Shown: positions 55,186 to 63,790 of the stretch, piece after piece | How the letters are laid out: each line of letters starts with the position of its first letter | How positions within the stretch are numbered: the first letter of the stretch is position 1 | Origin: Marivirga sericea | GTDB taxonomy: Bacteria; Bacteroidota; Bacteroidia; Cytophagales; Cyclobacteriaceae | DNA length: 64,000 bases | Assembly: GCF_900177665.1 (NCBI RefSeq) | Contig: NZ_FXAW01000001.1 | Location: forward strand, 558,001 to 622,000 | Direction of reading: 5' to 3' | Notes under the pieces: model-generated | Database searches by the model: none | Told to the model about the DNA's origin: nothing | The model's input: only the letters and a program-made list of their open reading frames with translations | Made by a program: the position numbers and the translations under genes

Positions 55186-56291
55186 CCTATCTATTTTTAG
55201 GCCTATTGACGATTATTCTTATTGTAATCTTTGTGGACTTAATTTTGTGGATGGCGTGGAAACCAAAAGCTGAGAACCCAAAACCTTACGAAGGTGAATT
55301 GCCTTTTATTTCCATTTTAATTGCTGTTCGAGACGAAGTCCATACTGTAAATTATGCCTTAAATTCATTAGAGAAGCTTGATTATCCAAACGATAAATAC
55401 GAGGTTTTAATGGGGGACGATGGCTCGACAGATGGAAGTACCAAAATAATGCAAGAGTGGGATAAAGAAACTAATAACTTTTTGTATACCCCTATCAAGA
55501 ATAAAATCGACCATTTGGATGCAAAGGCTAATGTTTTAGAGCAATTAGCTGCTAAAGCAAAAGGTGAATATTTGATGATAACTGATGCTGATGTGGAAGT
55601 TCCGCCAAGTTGGCTAATGAAGCAATTAGCTTGTTGGAAAACGGGTTCAGGTATTCAAAGTGGCTTCACGATCATAAAAGCCCAAGATTTTTTTTCCAGT
55701 ATGCAAATGTTAGATTGGAGTCTGGCATTGGGCATGGTAAAAATCGTTAGTGGCTGGAAAATACCTGTCACAGCAGTTGGGAATAATATGATGATAAGCA
55801 AAGAAGCTTACACCAAAGTAGGGGGCTATAAGAATATTCCTTTTTCAGTAACGGAAGATTTTGCCTTATTTCAAGCTGTGGCAAAAAAAGGATATCTATA
55901 TCAGCAATTGGCAAATGAGGATAGTCTAGTGAGAACTTTTGCAACAAGGGGTTTTTGGAATTTAATGAATCAACGGAAAAGATGGATGCGTGGGGCATTG
56001 AAACTACCAGCATTCATGGTGACTATTTTAGTTTTGCAAGCTTTATATTATCCCGCAATGCTTGCAATGATTTTTGTTAATCCCTTCGTGGCCATTCCAT
56101 TATTTGGTTTAAAGATTACGCTGCAAAGTCTTTTTATCAGCAAAATTTTGGAGAGACTTAATCAATATGTGCCTTTAGGTAATCTTTTTATATTCGAATT
56201 TTATAGTGGTTTCATTTCTGTTGCACTTCTTTTCTATTATATCTTACCTTTGCCTGTGAAATGGAAAGGAAGAAAATTTGCTAAAGGATGA
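55182..56291 (+). CDS. Processive-type GT2 glycosyltransferase
   Basis: A 369-residue membrane protein: an N-terminal helix (FLGLLTIILIVIFVDLILWM), then FISILIAVRDEVHTVNYALNSL, GDDGSTDGS, TDADVEVP (DxD), VTEDFALFQAV (acceptor ED) and NQRKRWMRG (QxxRW), with C-terminal helices. It transfers sugars from nucleotide donors at the inner membrane, probably to a polymer later deacetylated by the gene just upstream. It overlaps both neighbours by 4 bp (ATGA). It resembles the GT2 at 48421 in order of motifs. Confidence 0.92.
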   Translation: MTYLFLGLLTIILIVIFVDLILWMAWKPKAENPKPYEGELPFISILIAVRDEVHTVNYALNSLEKLDYPNDKYEVLMGDDGSTDGSTKIMQEWDKETNNFLYTPIKNKIDHLDAKANVLEQLAAKAKGEYLMITDADVEVPPSWLMKQLACWKTGSGIQSGFTIIKAQDFFSSMQMLDWSLALGMVKIVSGWKIPVTAVGNNMMISKEAYTKVGGYKNIPFSVTEDFALFQAVAKKGYLYQQLANEDSLVRTFATRGFWNLMNQRKRWMRGALKLPAFMVTILVLQALYYPAMLAMIFVNPFVAIPLFGLKITLQSLFISKILERLNQYVPLGNLFIFEFYSGFISVALLFYYILPLPVKWKGRKFAKG

Positions 56292-57043
56292 TTGAAACAC
56301 ACGCGCATTTATATGCGGAGAAATTTGATGAGGATAGATCAGAAATGTTAAGTAGGGCAGAGGAAGCTGGAGTGGAAAAATTCTACATGCCGAACATTGA
56401 TCATGAGTCTATCGAACCCATGTTAGAAGTTGAGGATAAATATCCTCATACAGTTGCTACTATGGGAGTTCACCCTTCCTCTATAGAAAAGCATTTCGAG
56501 AAACAGCTTTACGAAGTGGAAGATTGGCTTAATAAAAGGAAATTTGTTGCCATAGGAGAGATTGGCTTAGATTTCTATTGGGATAAAAGCTTGATGGAAG
56601 AACAAAAAGAAGCTTTAAAAATTCAAATAGGTTTAGCAAAACAGCATCAGGTCCCTATTATTTTACATTGTAGAGATTCTTTTCAAGATACTTATGAGAT
56701 TGTAAAAGAGATGAAGGATGAAAACTTAAAGGGAGTATTTCATTGCTTTTCAGGCACTGCAGAAGATGCGCAAAAAGTTATTGATTTAGATTTTTATATT
56801 GGCATAGGAGGGATAGTAACGTTCAAAAATGGTGGTTTGGCTGAGCATATTTCTAAAATTGATGTAAACCGAATGGTTCTGGAAACAGACGCACCTTACT
56901 TAGCTCCAACTCCAAAAAGGGGAAAGAGGAACGAGCCGGCCTATCTAGAATTAATAGCTCAGAAAATAGCAGATCTGAAGCGTATGCCAAAAGAAGAACT
57001 TATATCAGTAACTTCCACTAATGCTAAAGCATTATTTTCCTAA
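56288..57043 (+). CDS. TatD-family metal-dependent hydrolase (DNase)
   Basis: A 251-residue TIM-barrel enzyme. Metal ligands are seen in THAHLY (HxH), GEIGLDFYW (Glu), ILHCRDSF (His), GVFHCFSGT (His) and ETDAPYLAP (Asp). TatD enzymes have Mg-dependent 3'-5' DNase/RNase activity and are linked to DNA repair. The protein is complete and of normal length. It overlaps the GT2 by 4 bp and its stop directly abuts the asparaginase ATG. Confidence 0.95.
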   Translation: MIETHAHLYAEKFDEDRSEMLSRAEEAGVEKFYMPNIDHESIEPMLEVEDKYPHTVATMGVHPSSIEKHFEKQLYEVEDWLNKRKFVAIGEIGLDFYWDKSLMEEQKEALKIQIGLAKQHQVPIILHCRDSFQDTYEIVKEMKDENLKGVFHCFSGTAEDAQKVIDLDFYIGIGGIVTFKNGGLAEHISKIDVNRMVLETDAPYLAPTPKRGKRNEPAYLELIAQKIADLKRMPKEELISVTSTNAKALFS

Positions 57044-58114
57044 ATGAAAAAGCCTTACGAATTAATACATATTGAAACCGCTACTCCTAAAGCGCCAGAA
57101 AGTGCGGTAATGATTATCTATACAGGTGGAACTTTGGGAATGGTGTATAATGAGGAGATGGCACTTGTCCCTTTTGATTTTCAGAATATTTTAGACGAAG
57201 TTCCCTCTTTAAGAAATTTCAATCTTAAAATAACAGTAGCCTCTTTCAATAATCTAATTGACTCATCAAATGTGAATCCAAAACACTGGGATGATATCGC
57301 TGGATTAGTAGAAGATAATTATAAAGAATATGATGGTTTCATAGTAATTCACGGAACCGATACTATGGCATATACAGCTTCTGCCATAAGTTTTATGTTA
57401 GAAGGGTTGAATAAGCCTGTTATTTTCACAGGGGCTCAACTACCCATTGGCGCAGCCCGTTCTGATGCTCGAGAAAATCTGATAACAGCTATTGAAATTG
57501 CAAGTCAGAAGTTAAATCATAGGCCTATCGTTTCTGAGGTATGTATTTATTTTGATAATCTTTTATTGCGAGCAAATCGAGCTAAAAAGGTAGAAAGTGT
57601 TCAATTTGATGCATTTCAAAGCGAGAATTATCCAGTTTTAGCAGAAGCAGGAGTTATTATTGAGTATAATTTTTCTGCTCTTAGGCCATTTCAGGCTGAT
57701 TTGGAATTAAAAGTAAGAAAGGACATACAACAAGAAGTGGCGATTCTTAAAGTTTTTCCGGGTATTTCAAAAGCACTTGTAGACGGTATTTTGTCAATTG
57801 AAGGTCTGAAAGGGCTTGTAATTGAAACCTATGGCTCCGGTAATGCCCCAACAGAAAAATGGTTTATAGATTCACTGCAAAAAGCAATTGATAAAGGTAT
57901 TTTAATTTTAAATGTTTCACAGTGCATGGGGGGTAAAGTGATTCAAGGGAGATATCAAACCAGTAAGGACCTTCAATCCATTGGTGTAATAAGTGGTAGC
58001 GATATAACAACCGAGGCTGCAATCACTAAAATGATGTATGTATTAAGTCATGCACACAACAAAGAAATGCAACAGAATTATCTAATTAAGCCGCTTCGTG
58101 GTGAAATGGAGTGA
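57044..58114 (+). CDS. ansA: Type I (cytosolic) L-asparaginase
   Basis: A 356-residue enzyme converting L-asparagine to aspartate and ammonia. The nucleophile Thr is in IYTGGTLGM and the second triad set in IHGTDTMAYTASAISFML. GAQLPIGAARSDARENL and the C-terminal SQCMGGKVIQGRYQTS are also typical. There is no signal peptide, which places it with the low-affinity cytosolic type rather than the periplasmic type II. Its ATG directly follows the tatD stop, so it is the last gene of the operon. No terminator is obvious downstream. Confidence 0.94.
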   Translation: MKKPYELIHIETATPKAPESAVMIIYTGGTLGMVYNEEMALVPFDFQNILDEVPSLRNFNLKITVASFNNLIDSSNVNPKHWDDIAGLVEDNYKEYDGFIVIHGTDTMAYTASAISFMLEGLNKPVIFTGAQLPIGAARSDARENLITAIEIASQKLNHRPIVSEVCIYFDNLLLRANRAKKVESVQFDAFQSENYPVLAEAGVIIEYNFSALRPFQADLELKVRKDIQQEVAILKVFPGISKALVDGILSIEGLKGLVIETYGSGNAPTEKWFIDSLQKAIDKGILILNVSQCMGGKVIQGRYQTSKDLQSIGVISGSDITTEAAITKMMYVLSHAHNKEMQQNYLIKPLRGEME

Positions 58115-58565
58115 GTTGTTTTAAAGTAGATACATGGAATAATATAATATTAAACTACAATCATTCTATTTGCAATTTATTTGCATGTTATTATTGTATT
58201 AATATTTACCATTTGACATAATGGGCTTGCATGAAGAATAAATTATTAATTTATTTGTGCACGTTTGAAAAGAGTTCAATCGATAAATATATGTAAACAG
58301 ATAAAGGAGAGGTGCCAGAGTGGTCGATCGGGCTCGCCTGGAAAGCGAGTGTGCCTTCACGGGTACCGAGGGTTCGAATCCCTCCTTCTCCGCATTTTGC
58401 TCAATTTGCTGGCACTATTGTGAATATTATTAATAATTATTGAAGCATAGCGTTAAAGAATTGCTAAAAAAATTTTCTGTTTGTGGATATTTGTGTAAAA
58501 TTGAACTTAGTTTACATTTAACTAACATACAATAACTAAAAAAGAAAATTACAAACAACTTAACT
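58115..58565. other. 450-bp region holding only tRNA-Ser
   Basis: Apart from the tRNA (58306-58392) this stretch is strongly AT-rich. I see no ORF or further RNA gene. The 170 bp before the exbB-like gene must hold its promoter; no exact TAnnTTTG match stands out. Confidence 0.6.
58306..58392 (+). tRNA. tRNA-Ser (anticodon GGA)
   Basis: 87 nt with an acceptor stem GGAGAGG / CTTCTCC (one G-T pair) and discriminator G. The anticodon stem-loop CTCGC CTGGAAA GCGAG reads GGA. A long variable arm (class II tRNA) and the T-loop GGTTCGAATCC are present. The 3' CCA is not encoded. It is a single tRNA between the asparaginase gene and the ExbB operon. Confidence 0.97.
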
Positions 58566-59417
58566 ATGAAAAAGCTATTTGTTTTAATGATGATGACCGG
58601 AGCTCTTGCATTCGGTTTTAATGGCAATGCAATTGCTCAGGACGAGGAAGCAACTTCTGGAATGGAAAATGATACAACTGCTATGGAAGGGGACTCTGCG
58701 GAGGTATCTGATTCAGCGGCTGTAGAAGAAGTAGATACAACTGCTACTGCTGTTGTTGAAGAAGAAGAAGTGGTAGAGGAGCAAGGCTTTCACCAAGTCG
58801 TAAAAGAGAAGTTTATTGAAGGTGGATGGCAGTTCATGTCAGTAGTTTTAATATGTTTAATCTTAGGATTAGCTATTTCTATTGAAAGAATCATTACCTT
58901 AAACTTAGCAACTACAAACACTAACAAATTATTGGCTAATGTAGAAGATGCATTGAGTCAAGGTGGTGTTGATGCTGCAAAAGAAGTAACCAAAAATACT
59001 AGAGGGCCAGTAGCTTCTATCTTTACTCAAGGGTTAATGAGAATGTCTGAAGGTGTTGAAATGGTTGAGAAATCTGTAATTTCTTACGGTTCTGTTGAAA
59101 TGGGACGTTTGGAAAGAGGTTTGGTTTGGATATCATTATTTATCTCTCTTGCTCCAATGTTGGGTTTCATGGGTACTGTAATCGGTATGATTGACGCATT
59201 TGATTCTATTCAAGAAGCAGGCGATATTTCTCCTTCTTTGGTTGCTGGTGGTATTAAAGTAGCCTTGTTAACAACTGTTGCTGGTTTGATTGTTGCGGTA
59301 ATCTTACAATTATTTTATAATTATTGCGTTTCTAAAGTAGATTCTTTAGTAAATCAAATGGAAGATGCTTCTATTGCTTTAGTTGATGTTTTAGTAAAGC
59401 ATAATCTTACTAAGTAA
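58566..59417 (+). CDS. MotA/TolQ/ExbB proton-channel protein with acidic periplasmic extension
   Basis: A 283-residue protein. It has a signal peptide (about 1-24, ending AIAQ), an acidic Thr/Glu/Val-rich stretch of about 45 residues (EEATSGMENDTTAMEGDS... EEEEVVEEQG), then the ExbB domain: a first helix QFMSVVLICLILGLAISIERI and the paired helices LVWISLFISLAPMLGFMGTVIGMIDAFDS and ALLTTVAGLIVAVILQLFYNYCV. It forms a proton-driven channel that energises TonB-like or other envelope machines. It is first of a four-gene operon with a three-helix protein and two ExbD proteins. Confidence 0.93.
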   Translation: MKKLFVLMMMTGALAFGFNGNAIAQDEEATSGMENDTTAMEGDSAEVSDSAAVEEVDTTATAVVEEEEVVEEQGFHQVVKEKFIEGGWQFMSVVLICLILGLAISIERIITLNLATTNTNKLLANVEDALSQGGVDAAKEVTKNTRGPVASIFTQGLMRMSEGVEMVEKSVISYGSVEMGRLERGLVWISLFISLAPMLGFMGTVIGMIDAFDSIQEAGDISPSLVAGGIKVALLTTVAGLIVAVILQLFYNYCVSKVDSLVNQMEDASIALVDVLVKHNLTK

Positions 59418-59441
59418 GTTTAACCTCAAAAAATTTACTAT

Positions 59442-59771
59442 ATGGAAACTGTAGGAGTTAATATAATGCTATATGCAGCTTATTTATTAGTAATCATCGC
59501 AGCGTTAGGTGCGATTGTATTACCATTGATAAGCGCATTGAGCAACCCAAAAAGCTTGTTAAAATCAGTTTTGGGAGTAGTAGTAATAGGTGTAGTTTAC
59601 ATAGTCGGCTGGGCGATCTCAGGAGATGAAGTAACTGCTAAGTATATTGAGTTTGATATTACAAACACTTCGTCAAAGGTAATAGGTGGTGTATTAATTA
59701 CCACATATTTATTAATGGCAATTGCAGTAATATCGATTGTATATTCAGAAATTAGTAAAATCATAAGATAA
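59442..59771 (+). CDS. Three-helix membrane protein between exbB- and exbD-like genes
   Basis: A 109-residue protein with three hydrophobic helices (IMLYAAYLLVIIAALGAIVLPL, SVLGVVVIGVVYIVGWAI, VIGGVLITTYLLMAIAVISIVY) and a short charged end. I cannot name a family. Its fixed place between exbB- and exbD-like genes, 24 bp after the former and overlapping the latter by 1 bp, suggests a subunit or assembly factor of the same energiser complex. There is no signal peptide. Confidence 0.7.
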   Translation: METVGVNIMLYAAYLLVIIAALGAIVLPLISALSNPKSLLKSVLGVVVIGVVYIVGWAISGDEVTAKYIEFDITNTSSKVIGGVLITTYLLMAIAVISIVYSEISKIIR

Positions 59772-60337
59772 TGGCTAGAAGTAAAGGAAGATCAAAAGCA
59801 GAGGTGAATGCAGGCTCAATGGCCGATATTGCGTTCTTGTTGTTAATATTCTTTCTTGTAACTACTACCATTGCGTCTGATAAAGGTTTGACCTTAACTT
59901 TACCTCCTGAGCCGGATGATGCCGAGCAGATAGATGTTAAGATTAAGGATAGAAACTTATTTAAGGTTGCTATTAATTCAGCTGATCGCCTCTTGGTAGA
60001 GGGTGAACGATTGGATGACTACACACAGATCAAAGAGATGTTAATTGAGCATGTTTTAAATCCAAGTCAAAATCCTGAATTATCAGAAAGTCCACAAGAT
60101 GCAATTGTTTCCTTTAAAACAGATAGAGGAACAAGTTATGAGATATATATTAATGTATTGGATCAGCTGCAAGGTGCCTACTATCAGATTTATGCTGAAA
60201 GAGCAGGTGTAACGGCTGAAGAATTTAGAGGTTTAAATTTGAAAGATCCAAAGGAAAAGGCTATTTACGAAAGAGGTAAAGGAGATATTCCAATGGCGAT
60301 TTCTATTGCGGAACCAACAAATATAGGAGGGAACTAA
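59771..60337 (+). CDS. ExbD/TolR-family biopolymer transport protein (first copy)
   Basis: A 188-residue protein with a short basic cytosolic N-terminus (MARSKGRSKAEVNAG), the proton-relay helix SMADIAFLLLIFFLVTTTI containing the conserved Asp, and a periplasmic ExbD domain with an insertion (QNPELSESPQDAIVSFKTDRGTSYEIYINVLD). It couples proton flow through the ExbB channel to an envelope transducer. Its ATG overlaps the previous stop (TAATG). It is longer than typical ExbD (about 140 residues) because of C-terminal periplasmic extension. Confidence 0.92.
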   Translation: MARSKGRSKAEVNAGSMADIAFLLLIFFLVTTTIASDKGLTLTLPPEPDDAEQIDVKIKDRNLFKVAINSADRLLVEGERLDDYTQIKEMLIEHVLNPSQNPELSESPQDAIVSFKTDRGTSYEIYINVLDQLQGAYYQIYAERAGVTAEEFRGLNLKDPKEKAIYERGKGDIPMAISIAEPTNIGGN

Positions 60338-60340
60338 GAT

Positions 60341-60823
60341 ATGTCAAAGTTTAAAAAGAAAAGCAATGCAAGTCAGGAAATTCCTACCTCTGCATTACCG
60401 GATATTATTTTTATGCTCCTCTTCTTCTTCATGGTGACTACAGTATTGAGAGAAACCGAAATAAAGGTGGAACAAACAATACCTAAAGCAGAGCAGTTGA
60501 AGAAGATTGAAAGAAAATCGCTTGTAAGCTATTTGTACATCGGAAAACCTAAGCAGACTGAGAAGTTTGGGGGAGAAGCTAAAATTCAAGCAAATGATGT
60601 ATTTATTGAACCAAGAGATATTCTTTTATGGGTCGCAAAGGAAAAAGATAAATTAGCGGAGGCTGAGAGAGATAAGATCACAATCGCTATGAAAGTAGAT
60701 AGTGAAGCAAAAATGGGAATTATTTCTGATGTTCAACAGCAGCTTAGAAAAGCAAATGCTCGTAAGTTAATGTACAATACGTTGAAATTAACTAGTAAGG
60801 ATAAAAATAATTCCTTATTGTAA
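60341..60823 (+). CDS. ExbD/TolR-family biopolymer transport protein (second copy)
   Basis: A 160-residue protein with a basic start (MSKFKKKSNASQEIPT), the relay helix SALPDIIFMLLFFFMVTTVL with the conserved Asp, and a compact periplasmic domain (KAEQLKKIERKSLVSYLYIGKPK..., DKITIAMKVDSEAKMGIISDVQQQLRKAN). It is clearly different from the first copy, so the complex may contain an ExbD heterodimer. It lies 3 bp after the first exbD-like gene and ends the operon at a terminator. Confidence 0.92.
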   Translation: MSKFKKKSNASQEIPTSALPDIIFMLLFFFMVTTVLRETEIKVEQTIPKAEQLKKIERKSLVSYLYIGKPKQTEKFGGEAKIQANDVFIEPRDILLWVAKEKDKLAEAERDKITIAMKVDSEAKMGIISDVQQQLRKANARKLMYNTLKLTSKDKNNSLL

Positions 60824-60841
60824 GTCTCTTATATTATTTCG

Positions 60842-60879
60842 AAAACCTCATTTCATTTATTGGAATGAGGTTTTTTTTT
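60842..60879 (+). terminator. Rho-independent terminator of the exbB/exbD operon
   Basis: The stem AAAACCTCATT / AATGAGGTTTT with an 11-nt loop is followed by a T-run of nine. It is one of the clearest terminators in the window. Confidence 0.88.
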
Positions 60880-60910
60880 GTAAAAATTCGCAGTATATAA
60901 CTCTGGAACT

Positions 60911-62212
60911 TTGAAAATTAACCAGTCAAAAACTATTAATGCATGGTGTATGTACGATTGGGCTAACTCAGTCTATGCTATTGTCATTAAATCGTCCATA
61001 TTTCCTGTCTTTTATAATACAGCAACACAAAATGCCTTCAATGGTGATATCGTTGATTTCTTTGGTTTTGAACTGGTCAATACCGCATTATACTCTTTTG
61101 CCATTTCATTTAGTTTTCTGGTCGTTGCGCTTGTGTCTCCTTTGCTCTCGGGTATAGCCGACTATTCGTCTAGTAAAAAGACCTTTATGAAGATTTTTAC
61201 ATATTTAGGTGCTTTTTCCTGTATAGGACTTTTCTTTTTCACAGGAGAGAACGTAGAATGGGCTATAATATGTTCTATTTTAGCGAGCATCGGGTATTCT
61301 GGTAGTTTAGTTTTTTACAATTCATTTTTGCCAATTATTGCAACGCCAGATAGACATGATATTATCAGTGCAAAAGGATTTTCTCTTGGCTATGTTGGGA
61401 GTATTATATTATTGATTATTAATTTGATATGTATATCGAACCCTCAGTGGTTTGGTCTTGAAAGTACTGGATTAATTGCCCGATTTTCATTTTTGACGGT
61501 TGGTTTATGGTGGATTATTTTCGCTCAGATTACTTTCAAAGTACTAAAGGAACCTAAAACGGCCATAAATTATTCAAAGTCCTTAGTAGCTAGTGGCTAC
61601 AAAGAGATATTGAAGGTTTTTCAGGAATTGAGATCGCAACTCATCTTGAAATATTTCCTCACATCATTTTTCTTTTATAGTATGGGCGTTCAAACTGTTA
61701 TGTATATGGCAGCATCTTTTGGTAGCAAGGAATTGAATTTACCAGGAGATAAATTGATTTTTACAATCATTATTATCAATGCGGTTGCAATTATTGGTTC
61801 TTATGCTTTTGCTTATGTTTCGAAACGGAAAACTAATAAATTTGCTTTGTTGATTATGCTGGCCATTTGGGTAGGGATTTGTATTTATGCCTACTTCGTA
61901 TATACCGATTATCAGTTTTATGTTTTGGCCTTTATTGTAGGACTAGTTATGGGTGGAATTCAGTCTCTTTCCAGAAGTACTTATTCCAAAATCATGCCTC
62001 AACAATCTAATGATGAGGCTTCTTACTTTAGCTTTTATGATGTAACTGAAAAGCTTGCGGTTGTTGTAGGAACTTTTTCATATGGCTTTATTGAGCAATG
62101 GACTGGAAGTATGCGTAATAGTACCATTGCATTAGGACTATTTTTTGCTGTAGGTATAGGCTTCCTCCTCATGATTAGAATTCCTTCAGCTTTAAATTAT
62201 AAAAGATTTTAA
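60911..62212 (+). CDS. UMF1-family MFS transporter
   Basis: A 433-residue protein with twelve helices and the family N-terminus INAWCMYDWANSVYAIVIKSSIFPVFYN (UMF1/Atg22-like). Further typical segments are LSGIADYSSSKKTFMKIF and GLVMGGIQSLSRSTYSKIMPQQ. The transported compound is unknown. The start is TTG at 60911: the conserved block begins only nine residues later and no ATG precedes it in frame. Its TAA directly abuts the stop of the converging sensor gene, leaving no intergenic base. Confidence 0.9.
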   Translation: MKINQSKTINAWCMYDWANSVYAIVIKSSIFPVFYNTATQNAFNGDIVDFFGFELVNTALYSFAISFSFLVVALVSPLLSGIADYSSSKKTFMKIFTYLGAFSCIGLFFFTGENVEWAIICSILASIGYSGSLVFYNSFLPIIATPDRHDIISAKGFSLGYVGSIILLIINLICISNPQWFGLESTGLIARFSFLTVGLWWIIFAQITFKVLKEPKTAINYSKSLVASGYKEILKVFQELRSQLILKYFLTSFFFYSMGVQTVMYMAASFGSKELNLPGDKLIFTIIIINAVAIIGSYAFAYVSKRKTNKFALLIMLAIWVGICIYAYFVYTDYQFYVLAFIVGLVMGGIQSLSRSTYSKIMPQQSNDEASYFSFYDVTEKLAVVVGTFSYGFIEQWTGSMRNSTIALGLFFAVGIGFLLMIRIPSALNYKRF

Positions 62213-63790
62213 TCAGTCTGAGGCATTTTGCATTTTCTCTTCCATCATTTTTTCTTTTCTTCTCATTTCTTCCTGAGTAGCCTCAAGTTCTTCCATATTT
62301 TGCCTTAATTCCTCTTCTTGTGCCCTCATTTCTTCGGCTTGCTGTTGCATTTGTTCTAATAGAACTCTTGTTTTCTCATTGTTTTGGGTTGTAGCGATGG
62401 CTGATGCAACATATTCTCCTGCTTTTTCTAAGAATCGAACTTGATAATCTTCAAATTTTTTAAATGAAGCTAGCTCAATTAGAGCTTGTACTTTTTCATT
62501 ATACAACATTGGAACTATTGCTAAGCAAGTAGGAGTGGAGTCTCCTAAGCCAGATCTTATGAAAGTATAATTCTGTGGAATTTCTGTTAGAAGCAGTGTT
62601 TCTCTTTCTAAATAAGTTTGACCAACCAAGCCTTGCCCAATTTGCAGTTTCTTATCAACAAATTTACGTCTATCAAAAGCATATGCTGCTGAAAGTTCTA
62701 GATGTTTTTCATTTTCATCTCCTTCGTCCTGAATGAGAATGAATAAACTTCCTTGTTGAGCATTTAAATATTGAGTTATATACTTGGTTGCTTCAAAGGT
62801 AAGTTCTTTCGTGTCTTGCTCACTATTTCTGATGATTTCAGTTAGTTTTGATAGGCCTTCCGTGGACCAAATACGCTTCTTGTTTTCCATATCAGCCAGT
62901 TGCATTTGTTTTTTCATTTCAATCAACTGGCCAGCAAGATTTTTATCGTTTAAGGTTCTGTTTTCATCTGTCATTCCTTCCCATTCAACATCAAACTCTC
63001 CAGAAGCAACCTTTCTAACATAATTTGCTGCTTTTTTTAGATTCTCAATTGAGCCATTTAGGATCTTAGCTGCGCCTCGAAAACGATTATCTCCGTCATT
63101 GAACAAATATTTTTTATTGTTTTCTCTTAAATTTATAAGTAAAGCTGTACGGTTTTTTTCGTCTTTTCTTAATTTAATTAGAATGAATATTAAAGTTGGT
63201 AGACCGATCAACAAAAGTAAAAGTTGGACAATGGTATTTTGAAAAATTGCTCTTTCGTATCTTTCTTGAGCTTTTTCCACTAGTTTTTCTTCAAATTCAT
63301 AAAGTCTGTTAGTAAATGCATCATTTATTGGCCAAAAGGTCCTTCCAAAGTCGTTTCGTAATATTGCTTTATAGGCATCTAGGTCATCATTTTTCAGGTG
63401 CTCCACCATTTCTTCATACATATCAGCATATTTTTTAAAACCTGCTTTCAACTTTGGATAATTAACGGGATCAGAATAGTCTTGAATTGCAAAAAGACTA
63501 TCCAATGTTTTGAAATTTTCTCGATTTTCCCTTCTTGCATTTGCTACACTCCAGAATAAAAATCCATCCTCTCTAATAAGGGCATAGCCTCTTCCACTAA
63601 TGTCCATTTGTCGGATATTAAGTAATGTATTTTCAGAGACTCTCATCACCATATCGGCTTGTTCTTGTGTCTCGAGAGCATCACTCATTACTTTTTGATT
63701 GTAAAAGGAAAGCGTAACACTTAATAGTATGAGCGCAGAAACTGCATATATAGCGATGGATATCAAGTGCTTATTTAAAAATCTCCTCAT
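62213..63790 (-). CDS. CHASE3-like/HAMP/GAF sensor protein without output domain
   Basis: A 525-residue membrane protein. An N-terminal helix is followed by a CHASE3-like helical periplasmic domain (about 35-180, ENTLLNIRQMDISGRGYALIRED) and a second helix (about 188-207). A HAMP-like segment comes next (about 240-310: SIENLKKAANYVRKVASGEFDVEW and NDKNLAGQLIEMKKQM), then a GAF domain (about 325-475: YLNAQQGSLFILIQDEGDE, KLQIGQGLVGQTYLERETLLLTEIPQNYTFIRSGLG). It ends in a Glu/Met-rich coiled coil (EEMRAQEEELRQNMEELEATQEEM) that in relatives leads to a PAS or kinase domain; here it simply stops. It may pass its signal by protein contact. Confidence 0.85.
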   Translation of the reverse strand: MRRFLNKHLISIAIYAVSALILLSVTLSFYNQKVMSDALETQEQADMVMRVSENTLLNIRQMDISGRGYALIREDGFLFWSVANARRENRENFKTLDSLFAIQDYSDPVNYPKLKAGFKKYADMYEEMVEHLKNDDLDAYKAILRNDFGRTFWPINDAFTNRLYEFEEKLVEKAQERYERAIFQNTIVQLLLLLIGLPTLIFILIKLRKDEKNRTALLINLRENNKKYLFNDGDNRFRGAAKILNGSIENLKKAANYVRKVASGEFDVEWEGMTDENRTLNDKNLAGQLIEMKKQMQLADMENKKRIWSTEGLSKLTEIIRNSEQDTKELTFEATKYITQYLNAQQGSLFILIQDEGDENEKHLELSAAYAFDRRKFVDKKLQIGQGLVGQTYLERETLLLTEIPQNYTFIRSGLGDSTPTCLAIVPMLYNEKVQALIELASFKKFEDYQVRFLEKAGEYVASAIATTQNNEKTRVLLEQMQQQAEEMRAQEEELRQNMEELEATQEEMRRKEKMMEEKMQNASD

